Positions 6,747 to 15,341 of a stretch of DNA of 36,227 nt are shown here, one piece after another. This DNA is from an uncultured Bacteroidales bacterium (GTDB taxonomy: Bacteria > Bacteroidota > Bacteroidia > Bacteroidales > FEN-979). A model generated the notes under the pieces. The model worked only from the letters and a program-made list of their open reading frames with translations, did no database searches and had not been told where the DNA came from. The stretch's first letter is position 1. Each line of letters opens with the position of its first letter. The stretch covers positions 1-36,227 of the forward strand of contig CAIRDP010000048.1 of NCBI GenBank assembly GCA_903877385.1. The letters are read 5' to 3'. A program made the position numbers and the translations under genes.

Positions 6747-9590
6747 ATGAAAAGGCTTCTAATTTATTCAGGCATTCTCCTGTTTTGCACCCTGTTAACC
6801 AGGACAGCTTCATCCCAGACCATTGTAACAGTACCGGTGTATCCTACCGACCTCGACTCCTGTACGGTTACCTTCGATGCCACCAAAGGCAATGCCGGTC
6901 TGATGAATGTAAATCCTCCCATTTATGCACATACAGGCGTTATCACGAACCTGAGCACTTCGGGGAGTGACTGGAGATATGTATTGGCAGCCTGGGATCA
7001 GAATATCCCCAAAGCTTTGATGACCAGCCTTGGCAATAATTTATACAGGATCAAGCTGCTTCCCAGCATCAGGGCATTTTACGGGGTACCAGCCGGTGAA
7101 ATAATTCAGCAACTGGCTTTTGTTTTCAGGAATTCCGACGGGTCCAAGAGCGGCCGCGAAGCCAATGGCGGGGACATTTACGCCAACGTATATCCTACTG
7201 CCACAAGCGTCACGATCAACCTTCCTAAAAATAAAAACCTTTTCGTGTCAGAGCTGAATCCTATTCCCGTGAATGCAACCAGCCCCCTGGCCGATACGAT
7301 GAAATTATACCTCAACGGGACTCTCATAAAAACCATTGCCGGCCATATGATCACCGATACCATCCTGGCGAATGGGTTCGGCCGTAACTGGGTAAAACGC
7401 TGGGTCAGGGTCCTGGCCAAGAACGATACGGCTGCAGTTTCCGATTCGTTCTGCTACACCGTGATCCCGGCACCTTCAGTTGCTGCCCTGCCTGCAGGCA
7501 TTAAGCCGGGCATTAACTATGTGGATTCAACTACCGCGGTACTTTGCCTGTATGCCCCTCAAAAAAATTCATGTTTTGCCTTTGGCGATTTCAGCAACTG
7601 GCAACTGGATTCCCTGCATTATATGTTCAAAACCCCAAACGGAAACAGTTTCTGGATACAGCTCCAAAACCTGACCCCACGCAAGGAATACATCTATCAA
7701 TACCTTGTTGACGGCAGCCTCACGACCGCCGACCCTTACTGTGACAAGGTAAGTGATCCCAACGATCAGTATATCGACGCGGCAACCTATCCCGGACTAC
7801 TCCCTTATCCGGCCGATAAAACCAGCGGCATAGCAAGCGTATTGCAAACGGCTCAGTCGCCGTATCCATGGTCCTCGGCGACTTTCACACCACCCGCCAT
7901 CACCGACCTTGTGGTGTACGAACTCCTGATCAGGGATTTCACAAGCCAGCACACTTTTCTCTCGCTGATCGACACCCTGGATTACCTGAAAAACCTCGGC
8001 GTCAATGCAATTGAACTGATGCCTGTCATGGAATTTGAAGGAAACAGCAGCTGGGGTTATAACCCCAATTTTTCATTTGCCGTTGATAAATACTACGGCC
8101 CAAAGAATACAATGAAACAGTTTGTCGAAGCAGCGCATGCCAAAGGATTCGCCGTGATCCTCGATATAGTCTGCAACCATCATTTCGGAACTTCTCCCCT
8201 TGTACAGCTTTACTGGGATTCCCAGAACCAGAGGCCTGCCGCAAACAGCCCGTGGTTCAACCCTATCCCGAAACATCCCTACAATGTCGGTTACGATTTC
8301 AACCACGACAGTCCCGACACCAGGTCTTACATGCTCAGGCTGGTAGAATACTGGTTGCAGGAATACCATACCGACGGATACCGCTTCGACATGTCCAAGG
8401 GTTTTACCCAGGTGAATTCATACCCAGATAATCTTACTCTCTGGGGACAGTACGACCAGGACCGGGTAAACATCCTGAACACTTACGCCGATACCATCTG
8501 GTCGGTAAATCCCAATGCCTATATGATACTGGAGCATTTTGCCGACAACAGCGAGGAAACGGTACTTGCAAATGCCGGGATGATCCCCTGGGGCAATGGG
8601 AACGGCAGTTATAATAACGCCTCCGGCGGATGGACGAGCGGTGTTTCATCCGACCTTTCGTGGGGTTCTTACAAAAACAGGGGATGGTCGAAACCCAACC
8701 TTGTATGGTATATGGAAAGCCATGATGAAGAACGACAGATGTTCGATGATTACAGCGCCGGCAACAGCAGCCAACCGCCATATAATCCAAAGGATACAGC
8801 AACGGCACTGCAGAGGGGAGCCCTCTGCGCAAATTTCTTCTTCAGCATTCCCGGTCCCAAAATGATATGGCAGTTTGGAGAGCTTGGTTACGATTATTCA
8901 ATCAACTATCCTACCGGAACATCCGCCAGCCGGCTTGATCCCAAACCTGTACGCTGGGATTATTATTCCCAGTGGGGAAGGAAATACCTTTACAATGTAT
9001 ACCGCTCGCTTATAGATCTTAAAAAGAACCAGGCCGCGTTCCGCAGCAGTTTATACACCGTAGATCTTACGTCAGCAACAAAAAGGATCACCCTTACCGC
9101 CCCCGGCATGGACGCAGTTGTGCTTGGCAATTTTGATGTGGTTGCCCGGAATGTCGTACCGGGTTTTACGAAAACCGGTATGTGGTATGAATTTTACAGC
9201 GGTGATTCACTGGCTGTAACCAATGTATCAGACCCCCTGGCTTTCATACCCGGAGAATACCGGCTGTACACCACAGTGAAACTGCCCAAACCTGCATATA
9301 CAGGTATCGGCAATCCCGCAGTGCAGCAAGGCACGGATTACAGCTTAAGCGTTTTCCCGAATCCTTCAAGCGGTCCGGTGACTTTTGGGCTTTTTCTTGC
9401 CAAACCCTCTGAAATAAAACTTGTTGTTTATGACTTCAGCGGGAAACCTGCAGGCATAGTCTTCGACGGCAAACTGATGCCGGGAATGCACGATCTCAGC
9501 TGGAATCCCGAAAAGCTCAGCCCGGGAATGTACTTCTATAAACTGGTAAGCCTGGGAGGTACCTCAGGAGGAAAATTCATTATCCTTTAA
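6747..9590 (+). CDS. Secreted GH13 alpha-amylase-family enzyme with T9SS sorting domain
   Basis: A 947-residue exported glycoside hydrolase that probably cuts alpha-1,4 or alpha-1,6 glucans. A signal peptide ends near TASSQ. An N-terminal beta-sandwich domain (about 25-150, with TVTFDATKGNAGL) is followed by a second linker/Ig-like region and a CBM48-like E-set domain (about 250-345). The GH13 barrel (about 385-790) shows region I DIVCNHH (473-479), region II GYRFDMSKG with nucleophile Asp548, region III ILEHF with acid/base Glu596, and region IV MESHDEER with Asp660, so the catalytic triad is complete. Residues 868-947 (VFPNPSSG start, MYFYKLV, then GGKFIIL) are a T9SS type A sorting domain. 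The exact specificity (amylase, neopullulanase or branching-like) cannot be told from motifs alone. Confidence 0.92.
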   Translation: MKRLLIYSGILLFCTLLTRTASSQTIVTVPVYPTDLDSCTVTFDATKGNAGLMNVNPPIYAHTGVITNLSTSGSDWRYVLAAWDQNIPKALMTSLGNNLYRIKLLPSIRAFYGVPAGEIIQQLAFVFRNSDGSKSGREANGGDIYANVYPTATSVTINLPKNKNLFVSELNPIPVNATSPLADTMKLYLNGTLIKTIAGHMITDTILANGFGRNWVKRWVRVLAKNDTAAVSDSFCYTVIPAPSVAALPAGIKPGINYVDSTTAVLCLYAPQKNSCFAFGDFSNWQLDSLHYMFKTPNGNSFWIQLQNLTPRKEYIYQYLVDGSLTTADPYCDKVSDPNDQYIDAATYPGLLPYPADKTSGIASVLQTAQSPYPWSSATFTPPAITDLVVYELLIRDFTSQHTFLSLIDTLDYLKNLGVNAIELMPVMEFEGNSSWGYNPNFSFAVDKYYGPKNTMKQFVEAAHAKGFAVILDIVCNHHFGTSPLVQLYWDSQNQRPAANSPWFNPIPKHPYNVGYDFNHDSPDTRSYMLRLVEYWLQEYHTDGYRFDMSKGFTQVNSYPDNLTLWGQYDQDRVNILNTYADTIWSVNPNAYMILEHFADNSEETVLANAGMIPWGNGNGSYNNASGGWTSGVSSDLSWGSYKNRGWSKPNLVWYMESHDEERQMFDDYSAGNSSQPPYNPKDTATALQRGALCANFFFSIPGPKMIWQFGELGYDYSINYPTGTSASRLDPKPVRWDYYSQWGRKYLYNVYRSLIDLKKNQAAFRSSLYTVDLTSATKRITLTAPGMDAVVLGNFDVVARNVVPGFTKTGMWYEFYSGDSLAVTNVSDPLAFIPGEYRLYTTVKLPKPAYTGIGNPAVQQGTDYSLSVFPNPSSGPVTFGLFLAKPSEIKLVVYDFSGKPAGIVFDGKLMPGMHDLSWNPEKLSPGMYFYKLVSLGGTSGGKFIIL

Positions 9591-9642
9591 TACTCCCGAC
9601 CATACATACAGACTAAACCCGGGATGCAAGCGTTAATTATTC

Positions 9643-9650
9643 TATCTTTG
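9643..9650 (+). promoter_or_regulatory. Predicted -7 promoter element
   Basis: The site reads TATCTTTG, matching TAnnTTTG, 24 nt before the start codon at 9674. It suggests that the downstream gene has its own promoter as well as possible read-through from the amylase gene. No convincing -33 TTTG is seen. Confidence 0.5.
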
Positions 9651-9673
9651 CAACGCAATCCGCATTACCTTAA

Positions 9674-11269
9674 ATGAAAAGATTTAGCTTAACTATCTGT
9701 ACTGTACTGATCATGGTCCTGGGCATGTTCACTGCACAAAAGTCAGTTGCTTCAACTGATACCGTATTTGTCCTCTCCCTGGAGGTCAACATGACAAAAG
9801 CTGTAAAAAGCGGCATCTTTGATCCGGTCCTCGACCGTTTGTATGTGGTTTTCGACACCGGGATGGCAGATCAGCAACTCGTGGCTTCGGGCAACAACAG
9901 GTTCACACTTTTGCTTGCCTCCGGCTTTGATTCAGGAGCCGTTTACCATTTCAGGTTCAGGATCAATAATTCCCTTACCGAGAATATTGACCGGCAGATG
10001 CTTATTCAGCAGGGGATCAATTATTATTATTGCTGGTTTAACAACGATTACCTTAATTACACGTGGTTTCAGGCCGACATGAGCTACCTTGTTCAGCAGC
10101 ATACCTTCAGGCCCGATACCGACTATGTTGACGTAGTCGGGAGCATGAACAACTACCAGGGCTCCCCTCCCCTTACACGCGTGGGAACCAGTTATGTTTA
10201 CCAGACCATGTACAATATTGAACCCGGTTTAACAGCAGCTTTCAAATTCAGGATTAACGGAGATTCAAACAGGCTCGAACTTCAGGGTAAGCCAAACAGG
10301 TTCCTGCTGGCTCCCGACAGCGTGATCCATAAATCATACTGGTTCAACGACTATAATCCGGCGAAGGTTTCTATGACGTTTTACTGCAATATGAAATACA
10401 TGACCAGGTCGGGGCATTTCAGCAGGGCCGATGACCATGTTGATGTTGCAGGATCCTTTAACGGGAACGGGGCGTATGACCTCCTCTATGATTATGATAA
10501 GGACAGTATTTATACCGCTACGCTTCTTATCGACACTGCATATTACAAAAAGAATCCTCTCACTTTCAAATACCGCATCAACAGCAACTGGGATTCGGCC
10601 GAGTTAGAGGGCAGGCCTTTCCGCACCTATGCCCTGCACGATACCGCTTCGGGCCGCAACATCGACAGTTCGTGGTTCAATAACTGGAACCCTAACGTCC
10701 CCACACCCCCTATTGCCTATGATGTTAAAATCCAGGGCAGTTATGTTTTCAAGCAGGTCCTTTCGGGAGTCTATTCATATGAAAACATTAACGGTTTCAA
10801 GGAAGGTGGAACCACTTTCCAATGGTACCGCAGTGCGGATTCTCTGGGTATCAATCTTACTCTACTTGATACCGCGACACATATTACCTATACCGTTGAC
10901 ACCCTCAGCATACACAAATGGCTTGTCTTCGAAGTAATTCCAAAGGCCGACAGCGGTGATTCAGTAGTCGGGTACCCGGTGAGGGTGATCACCAAAACAC
11001 CTGTGGGTGCAGTCGGGATTGCAAACCACGGGAATCTTGTTTCGCTTTTGTATCCCAATCCCGGCAACGGCAAACTAGTTATTGAAGGGCAGGCCGAGAT
11101 CCGGAAGGTTGAACTTTATGACCTTACAGGCAGGTTGGTATTTCTTGAAAATGGGTTGAATTCAACTAGGGTGATCATACAACCTGATGGATTGCTTCCG
11201 GGTGTGTACATCCTCAAAGCTATTGGAAGGGAGAACGAAAACGGCTGGGCAAGGGTTATCAGGCAATAA
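9674..11269 (+). CDS. Secreted three-module putative carbohydrate-binding protein with T9SS tail
   Basis: A 531-residue exported protein with no catalytic domain that I can recognise. After a signal peptide (cleavage near SVAS) there are three tandem modules of about 100 residues (30-127, 131-230, 232-340). Each opens with a [VAC]-[ND]M-x(8-10)-F strand. Modules two and three contain VD-VV-GS / VDVAGSF with N-rich turns and KFRIN / KYRIN. All three close on a WFN-[ND] motif (CWFNND, YWFND, SWFNN). This pattern is common in Bacteroidota secreted proteins and resembles E-set/CBM-type sugar-binding folds. An Ig-like domain (about 347-440) and a T9SS type A tail (about 456-531, LYPNPGNGKL start) follow. 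Position next to the amylase suggests starch binding, which is inference. Confidence 0.75.
   Translation: MKRFSLTICTVLIMVLGMFTAQKSVASTDTVFVLSLEVNMTKAVKSGIFDPVLDRLYVVFDTGMADQQLVASGNNRFTLLLASGFDSGAVYHFRFRINNSLTENIDRQMLIQQGINYYYCWFNNDYLNYTWFQADMSYLVQQHTFRPDTDYVDVVGSMNNYQGSPPLTRVGTSYVYQTMYNIEPGLTAAFKFRINGDSNRLELQGKPNRFLLAPDSVIHKSYWFNDYNPAKVSMTFYCNMKYMTRSGHFSRADDHVDVAGSFNGNGAYDLLYDYDKDSIYTATLLIDTAYYKKNPLTFKYRINSNWDSAELEGRPFRTYALHDTASGRNIDSSWFNNWNPNVPTPPIAYDVKIQGSYVFKQVLSGVYSYENINGFKEGGTTFQWYRSADSLGINLTLLDTATHITYTVDTLSIHKWLVFEVIPKADSGDSVVGYPVRVITKTPVGAVGIANHGNLVSLLYPNPGNGKLVIEGQAEIRKVELYDLTGRLVFLENGLNSTRVIIQPDGLLPGVYILKAIGRENENGWARVIRQ
9761..10693 (+). repeat. Three tandem WFN-ending modules within the T9SS protein
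   Basis: Codons about 30-340 of the 9674 gene encode three diverged copies of one beta-rich module, each of about 100 residues and each ending on WFN[ND]. The second and third copies are most alike (VDV-GS and K[FY]RIN at equivalent places). The first copy is more degenerate and lacks the VDV-GS strand sequence. Confidence 0.7.
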
Positions 11270-11336
11270 GCAGCCGGACTTTACTTCCTAAGAAGGAAAT
11301 CAAGAGGATCGCCTGCAGAATATTCCGGGGTTTCAA

Positions 11337-14015
11337 TTATTTTTTCCATGCTTGGATGTACGCTTCCGAAAACCGGCCCATCCAGGAATTTGAAGCGGTG
11401 TAGCGCCTGAGTATGCTTTGGGGATCGGCATTTTTATAAGCAAGCTTATCCTTTGCGGCAAGTGAAAGGGCCAGCTTCTCCTGGTACATCGAGGACCTGT
11501 CCTCGGGAATCCCCTGAATATGCAGCAATATCATGTATCGCATGGCTTCAACAGGATCATCAGAAGCGATATAATACTCCAGCGCCTGCTCCGTGATGAA
11601 CCGGTTGGATTTCATCATAACATAATCGTAAACAGAGGTAAGGGATATTCCAAAATGATCAATGCGCCTGGATGAATACAGTTTTTCATTGGCTGCCAGC
11701 AACTGCATTCCTCTCTCGTATTCCCCCGCGATCATATTCGTTGTCACCTCCTCCAGGTTATTCTGGTAATCGGCGGCATCCCTGTACTTTTTAACCGAAT
11801 CCTGCATGGCAGTGAGGTTGAAGCTGCAGGCTCCCATATTTCCTGCCTGACGCATGGCATACAGAAGTACCATGACACCCCGGTTAAAGTTATGGATGGC
11901 GAAACACCTGCCGGCCCTTATGTTATATAATTCGAGGCTGTCCTCCATCAGTTCGCAGTTGTGGCTGCCGATCTTTGAGCTGTATAATGCCAATGCCTTT
12001 ATAATATCAGGATCACTTTCCAGTCCCTTGCTCCTTGCAGTTTCCGCTGCCAGCTTTAAAAATCCGCCGGCCGAATCGGATTTGTTGTTCCATATCAGCT
12101 GCTGTTCCCGCGATATACGGTCAAGAAGCCATTGTTTATAGGATTGGTGATACGGGGAGTCGCTGAAAGTATCTTCAGCAATTGAATACGCCGAGGCTAT
12201 TTTCCCTGCCTGCTCAAACTGCAGAATAGCTCTTGAGAACTGCCGCTGGCGGAAATATGCGGCTGCAATTGAATTGATCTTTTTTACCCTGATCACGGCA
12301 ATTAAAGGTGCAAGGGAATCCATGGCCTTGATGTCATGGCTTCCATCCGGCAAATTCTGCCGCTGTGCCGATGCCCGGTCGAAGAATGAGAGCGCGCTGT
12401 CGGCCTGGCTTTGCCTGAGCGCCTTCATGCACCTGGCTGCAAGCCCTTCGATTAAACCTTTCCTGGCCTTTATTTTCATTTCCCCTATATCGGGAGCAAG
12501 AATTTCATACGCCCTTCCCTGGTATGTCACTTCACAGCTGTTCAGGCATTCCAGGGCGTCTGAATAATTCCCCTCTCCCAGAAGCCTGCTGCAGTTCTCG
12601 ATCTGCCCGAGAAATATCGCGCGGTAAACCCTTCGGTAAACCGAATCGGAAGTAATAAATACAGGATATTGTTCCCTGTATTTTTCTGCTTTCTGAAGGT
12701 ATTCCATGGCAAAGCTGGTATTCCCCCCTTCAAGGCTGCTCGAAGCAATTCCCGCATAGGAATTGTAGATCCCGTTAACTGCCTCTGACATCATCCCTTC
12801 CCATCCGTTATGATTTTTTAGATACGGGTTTCCTGCAGCCATGCTGCGGGCATTTTCGATAAGCATGACCGCATCGGAATACTTCCTGGAGCTCATCAGT
12901 GAGGCGGCTTTCTTTTTGTATGCCTTCATCAGGCTTTCCGATGCATACGAAAGGAGAGTGTCGGGCCGGGCGGCAGGGAACATCCTGGCAAGCATGGCCT
13001 GAACAAAATCACTGTCGCTGTCATAAACATGTTTTGAATAATAGGTATTAAGGTAATCAGGGTATATCATTCCCTGGATATCATCCATTAGTGAACTTAA
13101 ACGGATATACCTCATCAGGCTTTCGATAAAATAATCGCTGATGGTATCCAGTGAGCCGTAGCCTGGTAAAGGTCCTGACTTTTCTAATGTTTCGCGGAGG
13201 TTGAAAATGCAGGTCCTCGAAATTTTATAAAGGGCCAGGGTCTTCTCAGAAAGATTTCTCGGATCCCCTCCCCCTTTTATCAGCCGGTTCCCGAAATCCC
13301 TGGAGTTTACCAGGTCAAGTATCCTCACCAGTTCCGAAAGCCTTATATAATTGAAAGGCAGTTGCGGGGGATCCCTCATATCCCTGTTTTGCACTTCGGT
13401 ATCAAGACTGTCAATCATGGCCGCAGAAGCATAATAATCATCGACCAGGTTCTTTTTGGCATAAAATTTTTGCCAGCAGGTTTCGGAATAGTCAAAAGAA
13501 AAATTTCCTGCAATAAGGGTATCCACTGCGGTATCCATGGGGAGCCCGTTAACCCTGAAGGTCAAAGCATTTCCTTTTAGCGGATCTTTCGCGTTAAATT
13601 CGCGTACTGTCAAATTGCCGGTGTCGAGTTTTGTTGAGAACCTGAGTGCGAACCTGAATCCTGATGGCAACAGTACATCGCTCATCGGAAAAGAACGGTA
13701 CTGACAGTATCCCGACAGTCTGAAATCCGAAAAGTTAACAATAGCTGTCCAGTAAGAAGGCTGTTCACTCCGGAGCAGGATCTCATCGGTAAAGTTTACA
13801 GCAAGGTTTACGAATTGCGGAGGTTTCAGAAGATCCCTGGCAAGTTCTTCAAGTATATCGTTGCCGAAGTTGGTTTTCTGGGGGAAATATCCCGTATAAG
13901 GCAGCCTCCAGGTTTGGCGGCTTGCCGAATGCCTGAATGCCTGCTGTGAATATGCAGGCCCTGAAGCCATTAAAAGTAAAGCAAGGGCAATCAACAAAAG
14001 AAAACGCTTATTCAT
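11337..14015 (-). CDS. Large secreted protein of unknown function, probably with helical (TPR-like) repeats
   Basis: An 892-residue protein I do not recognise. It begins with a clear signal peptide (MNKRFLLLIALALLLMASG, cleavage near AYSQ), so it is exported to the periplasm or beyond. No lipobox and no T9SS tail are seen. Residues about 65-200 look beta-rich. From about 220 to the end it is helical, with repeated A-x-x-Y/LLE-x-G-x-Y-x-x-A patterns (for example SSRKYSDAVMLIENA, LLGEGNYSDALECLNSC, FRQRQFSRAILQFEQAG) typical of TPR-like pairs. It is transcribed away from the efflux operon and shares its promoter region. It is convergent with the 9674 gene. An envelope scaffolding or stress role is only a guess from the context. 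Confidence 0.8.
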   Translation of the reverse strand: MNKRFLLLIALALLLMASGPAYSQQAFRHSASRQTWRLPYTGYFPQKTNFGNDILEELARDLLKPPQFVNLAVNFTDEILLRSEQPSYWTAIVNFSDFRLSGYCQYRSFPMSDVLLPSGFRFALRFSTKLDTGNLTVREFNAKDPLKGNALTFRVNGLPMDTAVDTLIAGNFSFDYSETCWQKFYAKKNLVDDYYASAAMIDSLDTEVQNRDMRDPPQLPFNYIRLSELVRILDLVNSRDFGNRLIKGGGDPRNLSEKTLALYKISRTCIFNLRETLEKSGPLPGYGSLDTISDYFIESLMRYIRLSSLMDDIQGMIYPDYLNTYYSKHVYDSDSDFVQAMLARMFPAARPDTLLSYASESLMKAYKKKAASLMSSRKYSDAVMLIENARSMAAGNPYLKNHNGWEGMMSEAVNGIYNSYAGIASSSLEGGNTSFAMEYLQKAEKYREQYPVFITSDSVYRRVYRAIFLGQIENCSRLLGEGNYSDALECLNSCEVTYQGRAYEILAPDIGEMKIKARKGLIEGLAARCMKALRQSQADSALSFFDRASAQRQNLPDGSHDIKAMDSLAPLIAVIRVKKINSIAAAYFRQRQFSRAILQFEQAGKIASAYSIAEDTFSDSPYHQSYKQWLLDRISREQQLIWNNKSDSAGGFLKLAAETARSKGLESDPDIIKALALYSSKIGSHNCELMEDSLELYNIRAGRCFAIHNFNRGVMVLLYAMRQAGNMGACSFNLTAMQDSVKKYRDAADYQNNLEEVTTNMIAGEYERGMQLLAANEKLYSSRRIDHFGISLTSVYDYVMMKSNRFITEQALEYYIASDDPVEAMRYMILLHIQGIPEDRSSMYQEKLALSLAAKDKLAYKNADPQSILRRYTASNSWMGRFSEAYIQAWKK

Positions 14016-14036
14016 CCGGGATACTTAATTCTGCCG

Positions 14037-14044
14037 CAAAATTA
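14037..14044 (-). promoter_or_regulatory. Predicted -7 element for the 892-residue protein gene
   Basis: On the minus strand the site reads TAATTTTG (TAnnTTTG), with TTTG (plus-strand CAAA, 14062-14065) at about the right distance for a -33 element. The start codon follows about 22 nt downstream. The -33 element overlaps the left arm of the inverted repeat at 14063-14090. Confidence 0.55.
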
Positions 14045-14062
14045 AAAAATAGCTTAGTAAAC

Positions 14063-14090
14063 AAAGTTTATTTGTTTTTGAATAAACTTT
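14063..14090. promoter_or_regulatory. Inverted repeat, candidate operator for the divergent promoters
   Basis: A perfect 10-bp inverted repeat, AAAGTTTATT (14063-14072) and AATAAACTTT (14081-14090), is separated by 8 nt. It lies between the two divergent starts and overlaps the predicted -33 boxes of both promoters. A smaller palindrome, AATAAA-C-TTTATT, overlaps its right arm. RND efflux operons are often controlled by TetR-type repressors at sites like this, but no regulator gene is adjacent. Confidence 0.6.
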
Positions 14091-14103
14091 ATTGCTAATT
14101 TTG
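14077..14103 (+). promoter_or_regulatory. Predicted promoter of the RND efflux operon
   Basis: A -33 TTTG (14077-14080) and a -7 TAATTTTG (14096-14103) lie 19 nt apart start to start, a good match to the Bacteroidota promoter consensus. The adaptor gene begins at 14130. The -33 box lies at the end of the inverted-repeat loop, so a bound repressor would block it. Confidence 0.65.
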
Positions 14104-14129
14104 AGAATGAACAATCAAACATTCTTACT

Positions 14130-15293
14130 ATGAGAGAGAAATACGTCGGCCGGCTGATATGGCTCGTGGCAGCAATCATCATTGCAACATGCCCTGCATG
14201 CAAATCAAAAGAGAAAGGGCCGGTTGAGGCACCTGAGTTCAAAGTTATGCAGCTGAAAGGAAGCACTGTCCCGATTTTCCTTGATATGGTCGGCCAGGCT
14301 GAAGGTATTCCCACAGTCGACATCCGTGCCCGTGTGGAAGGGTATCTCATGAATTGGTCTTTCGAAGAAGGAAGCATCGTGAATAAAGGTCAGAAACTTT
14401 TCACTATAGAGAAAGACCAGTATAAGAACACCCTGGATTATTCCAAAGCCGATCTTGACAGTAAGACCGCAGCCTGGGAGAAGGCAAAACTGGATGTGGC
14501 CAGGTTAAAACCACTGCTGGCAACCAATGCCATCAGCCAGAACGACTACGATGTTGCAGTCACCACCGAGAAACAAACCAGAGCTGCAGTCGCAAGTTCC
14601 AAAGCCGACCTTGAGCAGGCCAGTCTTAATCTTTCATACACCGATATGGATTCCCCCATTACGGGCTATATCGGGTCGGTACAGGTGAGGCCGGGAAACC
14701 TGGTCGGAAGGGGCGAAAGCACTTTACTTGCTACTGTTTCGGCGATCGATCCAATGTATGTCAACTTCCAGATGAACGAAACGGATTATCTCGCTATCAT
14801 GAGATATTATTCGGCCCATAAACAACAGATCAAGGGCAACGGCCCGATCAAGGTCTATCTTACCCTGGCCGATAAAAGAAAATATCCCATCCCCGGCGAA
14901 ATAGATTTTATCGACAGGAATATCAATCCAACAACAGGGACCATTGCATTAAGGGCCAAAGTATCCAACCCCGAACATATAATCAAGCCCGGCAATTATT
15001 GCCAGGTTCAGCTTGTACTGGCCGAGAGGGACAGCACAGTAATCGTTCCCCAGAGTTCCCTGACGATTGTGCAGGGAAAATATTTCGCTTTTGAAGTCGG
15101 CAAAGACAATAAGGTTAACCGTGTGCCGGTAGCTATCGGCCGCAGTTTCGAGAACAAGATCGTGGTCAATGCCGGGTTAAAACCCGGATCAATGATCATG
15201 CTTGAAGGATTCCAGAAATTCCAGGAAGGCATGTCGATAAAACCCGCAATGGTACCCGACACTTTAACATTACCCGGGCCGGGAGCATTATAA
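14130..15293 (+). CDS. RND efflux periplasmic adaptor (membrane fusion protein, AcrA/MexA type)
   Basis: A 387-residue adaptor linking the inner-membrane pump to the outer-membrane channel. An N-terminal hydrophobic segment is followed by Cys24 (PACKSKEKG), so it is probably a lipoprotein, although the lipobox is not typical. The lipoyl half-motif GYLMNWSFEEGSIVNKGQ (about 71-88) leads into a coiled-coil hairpin (about 95-165) and the second lipoyl half (ITGYIGSVQVRPGNLVGRG). A beta-barrel domain (about 200-290) with REKVSNP-like ALRAKVSNPEH and GNYCQVQL, and a membrane-proximal domain ending at GFQKFQEG, follow. It is first in a plus-strand run, 48 nt before the pump gene. A drug or bile-salt-like substrate is typical of the family but not readable here. 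Confidence 0.93.
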   Translation: MREKYVGRLIWLVAAIIIATCPACKSKEKGPVEAPEFKVMQLKGSTVPIFLDMVGQAEGIPTVDIRARVEGYLMNWSFEEGSIVNKGQKLFTIEKDQYKNTLDYSKADLDSKTAAWEKAKLDVARLKPLLATNAISQNDYDVAVTTEKQTRAAVASSKADLEQASLNLSYTDMDSPITGYIGSVQVRPGNLVGRGESTLLATVSAIDPMYVNFQMNETDYLAIMRYYSAHKQQIKGNGPIKVYLTLADKRKYPIPGEIDFIDRNINPTTGTIALRAKVSNPEHIIKPGNYCQVQLVLAERDSTVIVPQSSLTIVQGKYFAFEVGKDNKVNRVPVAIGRSFENKIVVNAGLKPGSMIMLEGFQKFQEGMSIKPAMVPDTLTLPGPGAL

Positions 15294-15341
15294 TCAGTCA
15301 ATCAATATTCGATATTCAAATCCAATTAACCCCCATATAAT

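Noticed and set aside
11270-11336. Short repeat TTCCT-AAGA-AGGAA as a terminator between convergent genes
   Set aside because: The stem is only 5 bp and there is no T-tract, so it is unlikely to terminate transcription.
14107-14133. An ATG at 14107, upstream of the RND adaptor start
   Set aside because: It is out of frame and ends after eight codons. The start at 14130 gives a proper signal sequence.
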